Assembly (NCBI RefSeq): GCF_007989625.1
Contig: NZ_BJUK01000035.1
Location: 1 to 38,030 of the forward strand
Reading direction: 5' to 3'
Source of the DNA: Bisbaumannia pacifica
Lineage (GTDB): Bacteria > Pseudomonadota > Gammaproteobacteria > Pseudomonadales > Halomonadaceae
DNA length: 38,030 nt
Below the pieces are notes generated by a model that had not been told where the DNA came from, searched no databases, and worked only from the letters and a program-made list of their open reading frames with translations. A program made the position numbers and the translations under genes. Below, one piece after another: positions 22,078 to 37,987 of this stretch (positions within the stretch are counted from its first letter, which is position 1; each line of letters starts with the position of its first letter).

Positions 22078-22548
22078 TTAGAAACGGTAGTGGGAGAAGG
22101 CCTTGTTGGCTTCTGCCATGCGGTGCACGTCTTCACGCTTCTTCACCGCGGAACCCTTGCCTTCGGCGGCATCCAGCATCTCACCAGCCAGACGCTGCAC
22201 CATGGTCTTTTCGCCACGGTTACGGGCCGCATCCACCAGCCAACGCATGGCCAGGGCCTGACGACGGGAAGGACGCACCTCCACCGGCACCTGATAGGTC
22301 GCACCACCGACGCGGCGCGACTTCACTTCGACCATCGGCTGGATGGTTTCCAGCGCCTTGTCGAAGATCTCCAGCGGCTCTTCTTTACTACGCTCGGCAA
22401 CCGTGTCCAACGCACCATAGACGATGCGCTCAGCTGTGGACTTCTTGCCGCTGATCATCAGGTGGTTCATGAACTTCGCCAGACGCTCACTTCCGAATTT
22501 CGGATCCGGCAGGATTTCGCGCTTAGCGGCAACTCTTCTTCTAGGCAT
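22078..22548 (-). CDS. rpsG: 30S ribosomal protein S7
   Basis: S7, 156 residues, starts [20 protein letters not shown]. It starts assembly of the 16S 3' domain and lies at the E site. The conserved [20 protein letters not shown] (about residues 79-98) and the C-terminal [20 protein letters not shown] are present. In E. coli S7 represses its own translation through the rpsL-rpsG intercistronic RNA; the 112-bp gap here is of matching size. Confidence 0.98.
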   Translation of the reverse strand: MPRRRVAAKREILPDPKFGSERLAKFMNHLMISGKKSTAERIVYGALDTVAERSKEEPLEIFDKALETIQPMVEVKSRRVGGATYQVPVEVRPSRRQALAMRWLVDAARNRGEKTMVQRLAGEMLDAAEGKGSAVKKREDVHRMAEANKAFSHYRF

Positions 22549-22660
22549 GATAAGCCCTCGTTAAGGGGTCCTTCAGGTAAACCCGAGACTGGCACCGAGG
22601 GTGACGCTCGACCTTACTCTTATCAGACCAATGCAATTCGGGTGAAAACGTCGACCGGCC
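22549..22660 (-). promoter_or_regulatory. rpsL-rpsG intercistronic region, candidate S7 operator
   Basis: This 112-nt spacer corresponds in place and size to the E. coli str intercistronic element that S7 binds. Short self-complementary parts are visible (for example GGCCTAAGGCC at the rpsL stop, and CGAG...CTCG near 22595-22610). I cannot confirm the S7-binding fold by eye. Confidence 0.35.
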
Positions 22661-23098
<438 letters not shown>

Positions 23099-23114
23099 CT
23101 ATTAAAGGCTGCGA

Positions 23115-23144
23115 ATTCTACTGCTTCCCGGCGAGGCCAGTCAA
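23115..23144 (-). promoter_or_regulatory. str operon promoter
   Basis: On the minus strand TTGACT (23139-23144) and TAGAAT (23115-23120) are 18 bp apart, 80 bp before the rpsL ATG. The -35 directly abuts the hairpin that follows rpoC, so the end of one operon and the start of the next are packed together. Confidence 0.75.
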
Positions 23145-23172
23145 GGCCGCCACCCCGCGAAGAGTGGCGGCC
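23145..23172 (-). terminator. Hairpin after rpoC
   Basis: GGCCGCCAC (23145-23153) pairs perfectly with GTGGCGGCC (23164-23172) around a 10-nt loop, 8 bp after the rpoC stop. On the minus strand it is followed by TTGACT, not a T-run, so it is probably a weak terminator or an mRNA 3'-end stabiliser. Partial readthrough from rpoC into rpsL is likely. Confidence 0.6.
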
Positions 23173-23180
23173 CCGCGACC

Positions 23181-27401
<4,221 letters not shown>

Positions 27402-27430
27402 GGGTCGGCTCCGTTGCGGAGTTGTCATGG

Positions 27431-27450
27431 GCGGGGGCCGAAGCCCCCGC
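27431..27450 (-). promoter_or_regulatory. UUCG-capped hairpin in rpoB-rpoC gap
   Basis: On the minus strand GCGGGGGC-TTCG-GCCCCCGC gives a perfect 8-bp stem closed by a C(UUCG)G tetraloop, an exceptionally stable RNA fold. No T-run follows, so it is not a terminator. Just downstream CTCCG-CAA-CGGAG (about 27408-27420) can form a second small hairpin that contains the rpoC ribosome-binding site. The pair may tune rpoC translation or mRNA stability; this is inferred. Confidence 0.6.
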
Positions 27451-27492
27451 GGACCGTCATTCTGTGAAGCGCTTGACTAGCGGCGTGGCCGC

Positions 27493-31572
<4,080 letters not shown>

Positions 31573-31650
31573 CTGTATTCCCCAGCTTGTTCACCATGGG
31601 TGACCGATGCGAATCGGCGCCACCCGACGGTAGCGGCTCCGTCAGGCGCT

Positions 31651-31682
31651 GACGGCAAGCCCCCGGAGGAGGGCTCGCCGTC
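31651..31682 (-). promoter_or_regulatory. Second hairpin in rplL-rpoB gap, possible RNase III site
   Basis: GACGGC and GCCGTC form the outer stem, then one A/C mismatch, then AGCCC / GGGCT, with an 8-nt loop. No T-run follows on the minus strand. Place and shape recall the RNase III processing hairpin known between rplL and rpoB in E. coli. A further inverted repeat (GACGG / CCGTC, 31626-31643) lies beside it and could compete for pairing. Confidence 0.5.
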
Positions 31683-31732
31683 GGAATTCGGCTAGCGGCG
31701 GCGGCAGAGCAGCGGCCGGCTAGTGACAACAG

Positions 31733-31766
31733 AAAAAGGCCGGCAGCGGGTGACCCGCCACCAGCC
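31733..31766 (-). terminator. rplL-rpoB attenuator terminator
   Basis: On the minus strand a 13-bp stem (arms 31754-31766 and 31738-31750, three G-U pairs, TCA loop) runs straight into TTTTTCTGTT. It lies 43 bp after the rplL stop. This matches the attenuator of the E. coli L10 operon, which lets ribosomal-protein mRNA outnumber rpoBC mRNA several-fold. Some transcripts must read through, because no convincing promoter for rpoB is visible after it. Confidence 0.8.
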
Positions 31767-31808
31767 GTGGAAGCTTACGCAGCGCGTGAAGCCATGGAAA
31801 TCAAGGGA

Positions 31809-32180
31809 TTACTTGAGTTCCACGGAAGCGCCGGCTTCTTCCAGCTTGGTCTTGGCCGCTTCGGCGTCTTCCTTGGACATGGCTTCCTTGATGGTCGCCG
31901 GTGCGCCGTCGACGGCACCCTTGGCTTCCTTCAGGCCCAGGCCAGTGATTTCGCGAACGACCTTGATCACGTTGACCTTCTTCTCGCCGGCAGAGGTCAG
32001 CACCAGGTCGAATTCGGTCTGCTCTTCGGCGGCGGCGGCTTCGCCACCGGCCGGACCAGCCACGACGGCAGCAGCGGCGGAGACGCCGAACTTCTCTTCC
32101 ATCGCTTCGATCAGCTCGACGACTTCCATCACGGACATGTCGGCGACGGCGTTGATGATGTCTTCTTTGGTCAGTGCCAT
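31809..32180 (-). CDS. rplL: 50S ribosomal protein L7/L12
   Basis: L7/L12, 123 residues (E. coli 121), from the ATG at 32180 ([20 protein letters not shown]) with AGGA eight bases before it; a TTG two codons upstream is an unlikely start. The N-terminal dimerisation domain (about 1-35), an Ala/Gly-rich hinge ([20 protein letters not shown]) and the C-terminal factor-binding domain ([20 protein letters not shown]) are clear. It forms the multi-copy stalk with L10 that recruits EF-G and EF-Tu. It lies 96 bp after rplJ. Confidence 0.98.
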   Translation of the reverse strand: MALTKEDIINAVADMSVMEVVELIEAMEEKFGVSAAAAVVAGPAGGEAAAAEEQTEFDLVLTSAGEKKVNVIKVVREITGLGLKEAKGAVDGAPATIKEAMSKEDAEAAKTKLEEAGASVELK

Positions 32181-32276
32181 TGTCAAATTCCTAGACTTTG
32201 CGGGAATCCCGTACCCCAGGGGGTCCGAGGACTCGAGGGTTCAGTATAAGTCGCGTATCGGCCGAAAGAGGCGCCC

Positions 32277-32780
32277 TTAGGCGGCTGCTTCCTGCTTCTG
32301 GTCGCGCAGTGCAGCCAGGGTGCGGACCAGTTTGCCGGCGGAAGCTTCCTTCATCACCGACATCAGCTTGGCGATCGCTTCATCGTACGTCGGCAGGGTC
32401 GCCAGACGGTCGATATCGGCAGCCGGGATCAGCTCGCCTTCGTAGGCCAGCGCCTTGACTTCGAAGTTCTTCTCCTCTTTGGCGAACTCCTTGAACAGAC
32501 GGGCGGCGGCGCCCGGGTGCTCGGTGGAGAAAGCCAGCAGGGTCGGACCCACGAAGCTGTCGTTCAGGCACTCCCAGGGAGTACCGTCCAGGGCGCGACG
32601 TGCCAGGGTGTTGCGCACAACACGGATCTGCACGCCATTCTCGCGGGCCTGCTTGCGCAGGTCGGTCATCTTACTGACCGCGACGCCACGAGAATCGGCA
32701 ACGACGACGGAGAGAGCATCCTTGGCGGCTTCACTGACCTCGGCAACAATTGCCTTCTTGCCTTCGAGAGCTAGTGCCAC
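32277..32780 (-). CDS. rplJ: 50S ribosomal protein L10
   Basis: L10, 167 residues, from the GTG at 32780 ([20 protein letters not shown], matching E. coli MALNL...). AAGGAG lies eight bases before this GTG. Another GTG three codons earlier at 32789 almost touches the same AAGGAG, so it is too close to be the start. L10 anchors the L7/L12 dimers on 23S rRNA. The conserved [40 protein letters not shown] and [20 protein letters not shown] stretches are seen. In E. coli L10-L7/L12 represses its own mRNA leader. Confidence 0.96.
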   Translation of the reverse strand: MALALEGKKAIVAEVSEAAKDALSVVVADSRGVAVSKMTDLRKQARENGVQIRVVRNTLARRALDGTPWECLNDSFVGPTLLAFSTEHPGAAARLFKEFAKEEKNFEVKALAYEGELIPAADIDRLATLPTYDEAIAKLMSVMKEASAGKLVRTLAALRDQKQEAAA

Positions 32781-33036
32781 TGTGTTCACTCCTTCGTGCC
32801 GGGAATCTGCGATGCGGGCATCGCATCCCGGGGGTTACCATCTCCCCCGCGCCTGTTGGCGCGGGGGTCTTGGGCGATGGTGCACACCAGCGGACTGGCG
32901 GCCACACCATCTGCGCAGGCATCCCTAGGGGAAGATTAAGCCGCCCACCGGAGTGGACGGCGCCTGCGGTCTTTGACGGTGCCCCGCCCGGCATGAATCC
33001 GTGCACGGGGACCGCAAAGTTCTTGCCTGTCGGCGA
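32781..33036 (-). promoter_or_regulatory. L10 (rplJ) leader region
   Basis: A 256-nt region between rplA and rplJ rich in secondary structure. A perfect 10-bp hairpin CCCCCGCGCC / GGCGCGGGGG lies at 32844-32867 and a 6-bp hairpin GCGATG / CATCGC at 32809-32824, close to the rplJ start. Further upstream long-range pairing is possible (GCGGTC near 33011-33016 with GACCGC near 32965-32970). The sequence TGCCTGCGCAGATGGTGT (about 32906-32923, minus strand) resembles the conserved part of the L10 autoregulatory leader as I remember it. The exact fold was not computed. Confidence 0.6.
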
Positions 33037-33729
33037 TCACACCAGCGCGGCGTGATCGACGGTGATGCCCGGGCCCATGGTGGTGGACAGGGTCATCTTC
33101 TTGAAATACACACCCTTGGAAGTGCTCGGCTTGAGCTTCTTCAGGTCGGCGACCAGCGCTTCCAGGTTGCCCTTGATGGCGGCCGCATCGAAGTCAACCT
33201 TGCCCAGGGTGGTGTGGATGATACCGTTCTTGTCGGTACGGAAACGCACCTGACCGGCCTTGGCGTTCTTGACGGCGGTGGCCACGTCCGGGGTCACGGT
33301 GCCGACCTTGGGGTTCGGCATCAGGCCGCGTGGACCGAGGATCTGGCCCAGCTGACCGACGACGCGCATGGCATCCGGCGAGGCGATGACCACGTCGAAG
33401 TCGAGCTGGCCTTTCTTGACCTGCTCGGCCAGGTCGTCCATGCCGACGATATCGGCACCGGCTTCCTTGGCGGCATCGGCGTTGGCACCCTGGGTAAAGA
33501 CGGCAACGCGCACGTCCTTGCCGGTACCATTGGGCATAACGGTGGCGCCACGCACGACCTGGTCGGATTTACGCGGATCGACGCCGAGGTTGATGGCGAC
33601 GTCCAGGGACTCCTTGAACTTGACGGTGGACAGCTCGGCGAGCAGGGCCACGGCCTCTTCCAGGGAGTAGACCTTGGTGGAGTCGACCTTCTCGTTGATC
33701 AGCTGAGCGCGCTTGGACAATTTAGCCAT
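33037..33729 (-). CDS. rplA: 50S ribosomal protein L1
   Basis: L1, 230 residues (E. coli 234), starts [20 protein letters not shown]. It forms the mobile L1 stalk that escorts tRNA out of the E site. Conserved parts include [40 protein letters not shown] and GITVDHA at the C-terminus. In E. coli L1 represses rplK-rplA translation. The gene is 2 bp after rplK, consistent with coupling. Confidence 0.98.
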   Translation of the reverse strand: MAKLSKRAQLINEKVDSTKVYSLEEAVALLAELSTVKFKESLDVAINLGVDPRKSDQVVRGATVMPNGTGKDVRVAVFTQGANADAAKEAGADIVGMDDLAEQVKKGQLDFDVVIASPDAMRVVGQLGQILGPRGLMPNPKVGTVTPDVATAVKNAKAGQVRFRTDKNGIIHTTLGKVDFDAAAIKGNLEALVADLKKLKPSTSKGVYFKKMTLSTTMGPGITVDHAALV

Positions 33730-33731
33730 GA

Positions 33732-34163
33732 TCAGAGACCCTCCACGTTCAGGCCCATGCTGCGGGCGCTACCGGCGATGGTACGCACAGCGGCGTCGAG
33801 ATCGGCAGCCGTCAGATCCGGCTCCTTGGTCTTGGCGATCTCTTCGAGCTGCTCACGGGTCACGGTGCCGACCTTCTTCTTGTTCGGCTCACCGGAGCCG
33901 GACTTGATGCCAGCGGCCTTCTTCAGCAGGATCGCCGCGGGCGGCGTCTTGGTGACGAAGGTGAAGCTGCGGTCGGAATAGACGGTGATCACCACGGGAG
34001 TGGGCAGACCCGGCTCGATTTCCTGGGTCGCGGCGTTGAACGCCTTACAGAACTCCATGATGTTCACGCCGTGCTGACCCAGGGCCGGGCCGACGGGGGG
34101 ACTCGGGTTGGCCTTACCAGCTGCGACCTGCAGCTTGATGTAAGCCTGTACTTTCTTGGCCAT
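33732..34163 (-). CDS. rplK: 50S ribosomal protein L11
   Basis: L11, 143 residues, starts [20 protein letters not shown]. It forms the base of the factor-binding centre with 23S helices 43/44 and is needed for RelA activation on stalled ribosomes. The proline-rich N-terminal part ([20 protein letters not shown]), target region of thiostrepton-type drugs, is intact. The C-terminal RNA-binding part contains [14 protein letters not shown]. It lies 95 bp after nusG. Confidence 0.98.
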   Translation of the reverse strand: MAKKVQAYIKLQVAAGKANPSPPVGPALGQHGVNIMEFCKAFNAATQEIEPGLPTPVVITVYSDRSFTFVTKTPPAAILLKKAAGIKSGSGEPNKKKVGTVTREQLEEIAKTKEPDLTAADLDAAVRTIAGSARSMGLNVEGL

Positions 34164-34208
34164 GATGGACTCCAGTTGGGTGGTAGCGCCTTGCGGCTCC
34201 CCGGTTAG

Positions 34209-34227
34209 CGAGCCGCCTAGCGGCTCG
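34209..34227 (-). promoter_or_regulatory. Hairpin in nusG-rplK gap (rplK leader)
   Basis: CGAGCCGC / GCGGCTCG form a perfect 8-bp stem with a CTA loop, 31 bp after the nusG stop. No T-run follows. Next to it an 8-bp direct repeat ATACGACT occurs twice with a 10-bp period (34230-34247). In E. coli the L1 target lies in the rplK leader; I could not identify an L1 site with confidence. Confidence 0.45.
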
Positions 34228-34258
34228 AGATACGACTAAATACGACTGAGGCCGAGCG

Positions 34259-34792
34259 TTACTCTTTCTCGACCTGGGAAAATTCCAGCTCGACAGGCGT
34301 GGCGCGCCCGAAGATCAGCACGCTGACCTGGAGGCGACTCTTGTCGTAGTTGACCTCTTCGACCACGCCATTGAAGTCGGCGAAGGGGCCATCGATGACG
34401 CGCACCGACTGCCCCGGCTCGAACATGGTCTTGGGACGCGGTTTGTCGGTACCGTCTTGGACGCGACGCAGGATGGCGTCTGCTTCCTTCTGAGTGATCG
34501 GCGCCGGCTTCTCCTTGGTGCCACCGATAAAGCCCATGACTCGCGGCGTCTCGTTGACCAGGTGCCATGTCGCGTCATTCATCTCCATCTCGACCAGCAC
34601 ATAGCCGGGATAGAACTTGCGCTCGCTCTTGCGGCGCTTGCCGTCACGCATCTCGACGACTTCTTCGGTGGGCACGAGGATCTCGCCAAACCCTTCCTCC
34701 ATGCCATACATCTTCACGCGCTCCTTCAGGGAGCGCATGACATGCTTCTCGAAGCCGGAGTAGGCGTGAACGACATACCAACGCTTGGACAT
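34259..34792 (-). CDS. nusG: Transcription termination/antitermination factor NusG
   Basis: NusG, 177 residues (E. coli 181), from the ATG at 34792 ([20 protein letters not shown]) with AGGAG five bases before it; a 20-residue upstream extension overlaps secE and is not real. The NGN domain (about 1-118) binds the polymerase clamp. The C-terminal KOW domain (about 123-175, [20 protein letters not shown]) binds Rho or S10. It lies 8 bp after secE, an arrangement kept across most bacteria. Confidence 0.98.
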   Translation of the reverse strand: MSKRWYVVHAYSGFEKHVMRSLKERVKMYGMEEGFGEILVPTEEVVEMRDGKRRKSERKFYPGYVLVEMEMNDATWHLVNETPRVMGFIGGTKEKPAPITQKEADAILRRVQDGTDKPRPKTMFEPGQSVRVIDGPFADFNGVVEEVNYDKSRLQVSVLIFGRATPVELEFSQVEKE

Positions 34793-34800
34793 GGAAACTC

Positions 34801-35169
34801 CTAACCGATGACGCCGGACATTGCCCAGCCAAGAAGGGTATCGATCAGCCACAGCATCAGACCCACCACCAGCACGGCCACCAGCACGATGGCGGTGGTC
34901 TGCACGGTTTCGGGGCGGGTCGGCCAGACGACGCGCTGAATCTCTTTCTTCGCATTCTTGGCCAGCTCGGCGAGGTCACGACCCTTGGTGGTCGTCAGGG
35001 CGAGTGCGGCGGCACCCACGCCAAGCACCACCACGCCCAGGACACGGTAGAGCAGGGCCTGATCGGCAAAGTAGGAATTACCAACGACGGCAACGACCAA
35101 CAGCGCGACGACAGCCGCCCACTTGAGCCCGTCGTGGCGCGACTCCTGCACCTCGGCGTTATGTTTCAT
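34801..35169 (-). CDS. secE: Protein translocase subunit SecE
   Basis: SecE, 122 residues, from the ATG at 35169 ([20 protein letters not shown]), preceded by GAGGAG; the long open frame further upstream runs into tRNA-Trp and is not coding. As in E. coli there are three membrane segments (about residues 17-33, 40-60 and 92-115). The conserved amphipathic stretch [20 protein letters not shown] lies before the last one. It clamps SecY in the SecYEG channel. It is co-transcribed with tRNA-Trp upstream and nusG downstream. Confidence 0.97.
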   Translation of the reverse strand: MKHNAEVQESRHDGLKWAAVVALLVVAVVGNSYFADQALLYRVLGVVVLGVGAAALALTTTKGRDLAELAKNAKKEIQRVVWPTRPETVQTTAIVLVAVLVVGLMLWLIDTLLGWAMSGVIG

Positions 35170-35242
35170 CAAAACGTGACTCCTCAGGGTGCAGCGATCG
35201 TAACGTGAAATTTGTCTTGAGGTAAGCCAGCCTGGGGAAGAC

Positions 35243-35318
<76 letters not shown>

Positions 35319-35377
35319 GTATCAACTTCCTGCACCATCACAACCCTTTGCGGGCCACTCAGGGCACAGCGGGCGCC

Positions 35378-35406
35378 ATAGTAGCGGAAAAGCCTCCGCC
35401 TGACAA
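35378..35406 (-). promoter_or_regulatory. Promoter of tRNA-Trp-secE-nusG unit
   Basis: On the minus strand TTGTCA (35401-35406) and TACTAT (35378-35383) are 17 bp apart, 59 bp before tRNA-Trp. The discriminator is GC-rich (GGCGCCCG), typical of stable-RNA promoters repressed by ppGpp. It follows directly on the tRNA-Thr terminator. Confidence 0.75.
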
Positions 35407-35439
35407 CCCCATTCGCACGATGCCGAAAAAGCCTTCGAC

Positions 35440-35471
35440 ACAAAGAGAAAATGCGAGCCTCTCGACTCGCC
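35440..35471 (-). terminator. Terminator of the Tyr-Gly-Thr tRNA operon
   Basis: GCGAG (35453-35457) and CTCGC (35466-35470) form a short stem followed on the minus strand by ATTTTCTCTTTG. It lies 10 bp after tRNA-Thr. The stem is short but the T-rich tail is good. Confidence 0.65.
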
Positions 35472-35480
35472 TTTTCAAAG

Positions 35481-35556
35481 TGGAGCTCATGGACGGATTT
35501 GAACCGTCGACCTCACCCTTACCAAGGGTGTGCTCTACCCCTGAGCTACATGAGCC
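35481..35556 (-). tRNA. tRNA-Thr (GGT)
   Basis: A 76-nt cloverleaf on the minus strand with acceptor GGCTCAT / ATGAGCT, encoded CCA and GGTTCAAATCC T-arm. The anticodon loop TTGGTAA gives anticodon GGT, reading ACC/ACU. It is the last gene of a three-tRNA operon and is followed by a terminator. Confidence 0.96.
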
Positions 35557-35567
35557 TAAACCTTGCC

Positions 35568-35641
<74 letters not shown>

Positions 35642-35686
35642 CTACCCACTCTTGCTATCGCCCCGCCTTGACGAGGCGACCCAAAC

Positions 35687-35770
<84 letters not shown>

Positions 35771-35782
35771 AGCTGGCGAAGC

Positions 35783-35810
35783 ATTTTACCTGCCTCAGCA
35801 ACGGTGTCAA
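35783..35810 (-). promoter_or_regulatory. Promoter of the tRNA-Tyr-Gly-Thr operon
   Basis: On the minus strand a perfect TTGACA (35805-35810) and TAAAAT (35783-35788) are 16 bp apart and end 12 bp before tRNA-Tyr. The GC-containing discriminator (GCTTCGCC) is of the stable-RNA type. Confidence 0.85.
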
Positions 35811-35890
35811 GCCTTATCTTTCAGTGGCTTGGCATCATCCATCAGCACTCGGCGAGGGGGATGTGTTGCCCTGGAACGCGGCGCATTGTG

Positions 35891-36730
35891 TCAAAGCAGG
35901 GTGGAGAATGCAAGCCCCGCCCGAATTTTTTCCAAGGCCGCCGGCGCCGGCACCCGGGGCGCCCCCGACAGACGCCCCGCCCGCTCGGCCGCGGTCAGTG
36001 GAAAGCAGGCCTCCAGTCCGCCATAGACCATATCGGGCCAGACCGCATGGGGCACCCGCAGCCCCCGGGAGACCACCCGCGCGTCCCCGCCGGTCAGCAG
36101 CAAGGGCAGGGCCACCCCCTCCCGATCACAGACCTCGGCATAGATGCGATTGACGGCGCTTACCGCGGCCATATAGATACCGTGATTGACCGCCTCCACG
36201 GTATTCTTGCCCGGGGCCAGCAGCTCGTCCGCCTCGCTGTCCGGATCGATGGCCACGTTACGCGTCCCCAGCTTGAGGCTCTCCTTCATCAGCCTCAGCC
36301 CAGGCAGAATATATCCCCCCAGGTGACAGCCGCCCGGCAGCACGAAGTCCACGGTAATGGCACTACCGCAATCCACCACGCAGCACCCCCCCGCCAGATG
36401 GTAACCCGCCAGGGTGCCCAGCCAGCGATCGACGCCCAGGCGCCACGGCTCCTCGTAACCGTTGGTGACCCCCAGGGCCTCGGCGGTCGAGCGCGCCACA
36501 TGGACCGAGACCACGCGACGCCGCAGCAGCGCCACCGTCTCCTCCAGTACCGCCTTACGCGCCACGCTCGAGATGCGTACCGACCGCACTACGTCCAGGT
36601 CGGGAATATCCGACCCGGGACGCCACTCCTCCCGGGTCCAGAGGGCACCCCGCGAGCGGATCTCGCTGCTCAGGGTATCCTTGAGGCGCCACTTGGACAG
36701 GGTATTACCGATATCCAGATCGAGAATCAT
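35891..36730 (-). CDS. coaX: Type III pantothenate kinase
   Basis: CoaX, 279 residues, phosphorylates pantothenate, the first step of coenzyme A synthesis. It is the acetyl-CoA-insensitive type found in Pseudomonas relatives, where E. coli instead has the unrelated CoaA. The ASKHA-fold motifs are present: the DLDIGNTLSKWR phosphate loop at residues 4-15, GVDRWLGTLAGYHLAGG (about 100-116), VVDCGSAITVDFV (about 120-132, with the catalytic aspartate region) and GGYILPGLRLMKESL. The start ATG at 36730 overlaps the birA stop by four bases (ATGA), so translation is probably coupled. A 13-residue upstream extension lies inside birA and is unlikely. Confidence 0.95.
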   Translation of the reverse strand: MILDLDIGNTLSKWRLKDTLSSEIRSRGALWTREEWRPGSDIPDLDVVRSVRISSVARKAVLEETVALLRRRVVSVHVARSTAEALGVTNGYEEPWRLGVDRWLGTLAGYHLAGGCCVVDCGSAITVDFVLPGGCHLGGYILPGLRLMKESLKLGTRNVAIDPDSEADELLAPGKNTVEAVNHGIYMAAVSAVNRIYAEVCDREGVALPLLLTGGDARVVSRGLRVPHAVWPDMVYGGLEACFPLTAAERAGRLSGAPRVPAPAALEKIRAGLAFSTLL

Positions 36731-37707
36731 GGGCGACCACGCACGCTGATCTCGCCCCCGGCCAGCCACCGCGACTCATCGCCGCAGCGCACCTGCAGAT
36801 GGCCGGCCTCGTCGACCCCTCGGGCGACTCCCCGGTAACTCTGATTACCCTGGACCACCTCCACCTCCCGATCGGCATGGGCGTGACGCGCATTCCAGGC
36901 GGCCTGCCAGGCCACGAAGCCACGTGCCTCGAAGCCCTGCATCAGCTCCAGGAGGCCGCCAATCAACGCCGCCGCCAGAGCATTGCGGGAGACCCCCGGC
37001 ACCTGATCCGCCACCGCGCCCACCGGCTGATCGACGGCCTCACGCATGGCCGGGGGCAGGAAGACATTGAGGCCGATACCGATCACCACCTCGCAGGGGC
37101 CCTCCAAGTCCCCCTGCACCTCCAAGAGGATGCCGGCAAGCTTCTGGTGCCCCTCGTCGGTGACCAGCAGCACATCATTGGGCCACTTCAGGGCGACTCG
37201 GACGCCTTCATGCTCCAGCACCTCCGCGAGCACCACCCCCACGGCCAGGCTCAACCCCTCCAGGGCGGCCACGCCGTTCTCGAAGCGCCACCCCAGGGAG
37301 AGCAGCAAGCCGCGCCCCCAGGGGCTCACCCAGTGCCGCCCGCGCCGCCCACGACCGGCCGACTGGCTCTCGGCCAGGCACACCTCGCCGTGACCGGCCC
37401 CCTGAGCAAAGCGTTCGCGCAGGAAGGCGTTCGTGGAATCGAGCGCCTCCTCGACGAACAGCCGGTTCAGGGCGGGACGACTCTGCGAGTCGAGCCGCGA
37501 GACGATTCCGGCGCCTTCGAGCAGCTCGACCGGCTCCCCTAGCCGGTAGCCCAGCCCCTTGACCGCCTCCAGTGGAATGCCCAGGGCCTCCAGCTTCTTC
37601 AGCTGCTTCCAGACCGCCGTGCGCGACACCCCGAGACGCTCCCCCAACTGCTCGCCGGAATGGAAGTCCCCATCGCTCATCAGGCGAATCAGGTCACCAA
37701 TGGTCAT
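36727..37707 (-). CDS. birA: Bifunctional biotin ligase / biotin operon repressor BirA
   Basis: BirA, 326 residues (E. coli 321), makes biotinyl-AMP and attaches biotin to the acetyl-CoA carboxylase carrier protein. The N-terminal winged helix (about 1-60, SGEQLGERLGVSRTAVWKQL) shows it can also bind DNA as the biotin repressor. The catalytic domain has SAGRGRRGRHWVSPWGRG (about 110-130, adenylate loop) and LKWPNDVLL (about 178-186, catalytic lysine). The C-terminal SH3-like domain (EVEVVQGNQSYRGVARGVDE) is present. It is followed by coaX with a 4-bp overlap. Confidence 0.97.
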   Translation of the reverse strand: MTIGDLIRLMSDGDFHSGEQLGERLGVSRTAVWKQLKKLEALGIPLEAVKGLGYRLGEPVELLEGAGIVSRLDSQSRPALNRLFVEEALDSTNAFLRERFAQGAGHGEVCLAESQSAGRGRRGRHWVSPWGRGLLLSLGWRFENGVAALEGLSLAVGVVLAEVLEHEGVRVALKWPNDVLLVTDEGHQKLAGILLEVQGDLEGPCEVVIGIGLNVFLPPAMREAVDQPVGAVADQVPGVSRNALAAALIGGLLELMQGFEARGFVAWQAAWNARHAHADREVEVVQGNQSYRGVARGVDEAGHLQVRCGDESRWLAGGEISVRGRP

Positions 37708-37733
37708 CTTAAGGCCCCTGCGGCAAAAGGCTC

Positions 37734-37763
37734 ATTCTAGCGGAAGGCATCCGACCCCGTGAA
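37734..37763 (-). promoter_or_regulatory. Candidate birA promoter
   Basis: On the minus strand TTCACG (37758-37763) and TAGAAT (37734-37739) are 18 bp apart. The predicted start is about 20 nt before the birA ATG. The -35 is a 4/6 match. Apart from this, 37764-37862 holds nothing I recognise. Confidence 0.4.
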
Positions 37764-37862
37764 TCATGCCGACCAAAGTGGCAGCTCCTGTAGTCCTGCT
37801 CCCTGCCCCATTCCGCTTATCACCCCTCCCGATACCTCGAGACCGAGGGTGCCGGATACGAA

Positions 37863-37893
37863 AAAACCCCGACCATCTGATGATCGGGGTTTT
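37863..37893 (-). terminator. Strong intrinsic terminator upstream of birA
   Basis: On the minus strand AAAACCCCGATCAT pairs with ATGGTCGGGGTTTT (one wobble pair, CAG loop) and ends in six Ts. The pairing is better on the minus than on the plus strand, so it ends a transcript coming from the right edge. It lies 12 bp beyond a 5S-rRNA-like 3' end, fitting the end of an rRNA operon. Confidence 0.85.
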
Positions 37894-37905
37894 CTCTGCA
37901 TAAGT

Positions 37906-37956
37906 GCCTGACGATGGTCGCACCTGGCTCCGGGACTCTCGCATGGGGGTGAGACC
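37906..37956 (-). other. 5S rRNA-like 3' end, interrupted
   Basis: On the minus strand GGTCTCACCCCCATGCGAGAGT (given here as 37935-37956) resembles the 5S segment GGTCTCCCCATGCGAGAGT, and ACCATCGTCAGGC (37906-37918) resembles the 5S 3' end. The order is right, but 16 unrelated bases (37919-37934) sit between them where about 2-4 are expected. The sequence further upstream to the window edge does not match 5S, and the pairing partner of the 3' end is missing. It could be a decayed or rearranged 5S copy, an assembly join, or chance. Gene order in Pseudomonas (5S just before birA) favours an rRNA origin. Confidence 0.35.
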
Positions 37957-37961
37957 GCCCG

Positions 37962-37987
37962 GCCCTTCGTGGCACCGCCACGAGGGC
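37962..37987. other. GC-rich hairpin near the right edge
   Basis: GCCCTTCGTGGC (37962-37973) and GCCACGAGGGC (37977-37987) pair over 11 bp with one bulged T and an ACC loop. It lies in the GC-rich stretch 37957-38030, in which I recognise no gene on either strand. Confidence 0.4.

Noticed and set aside
31767..32249. Plus-strand open frame opposite rplL
   Set aside because: Shadow of the Ala- and Glu-rich rplL gene. The minus-strand L7/L12 is unambiguous.
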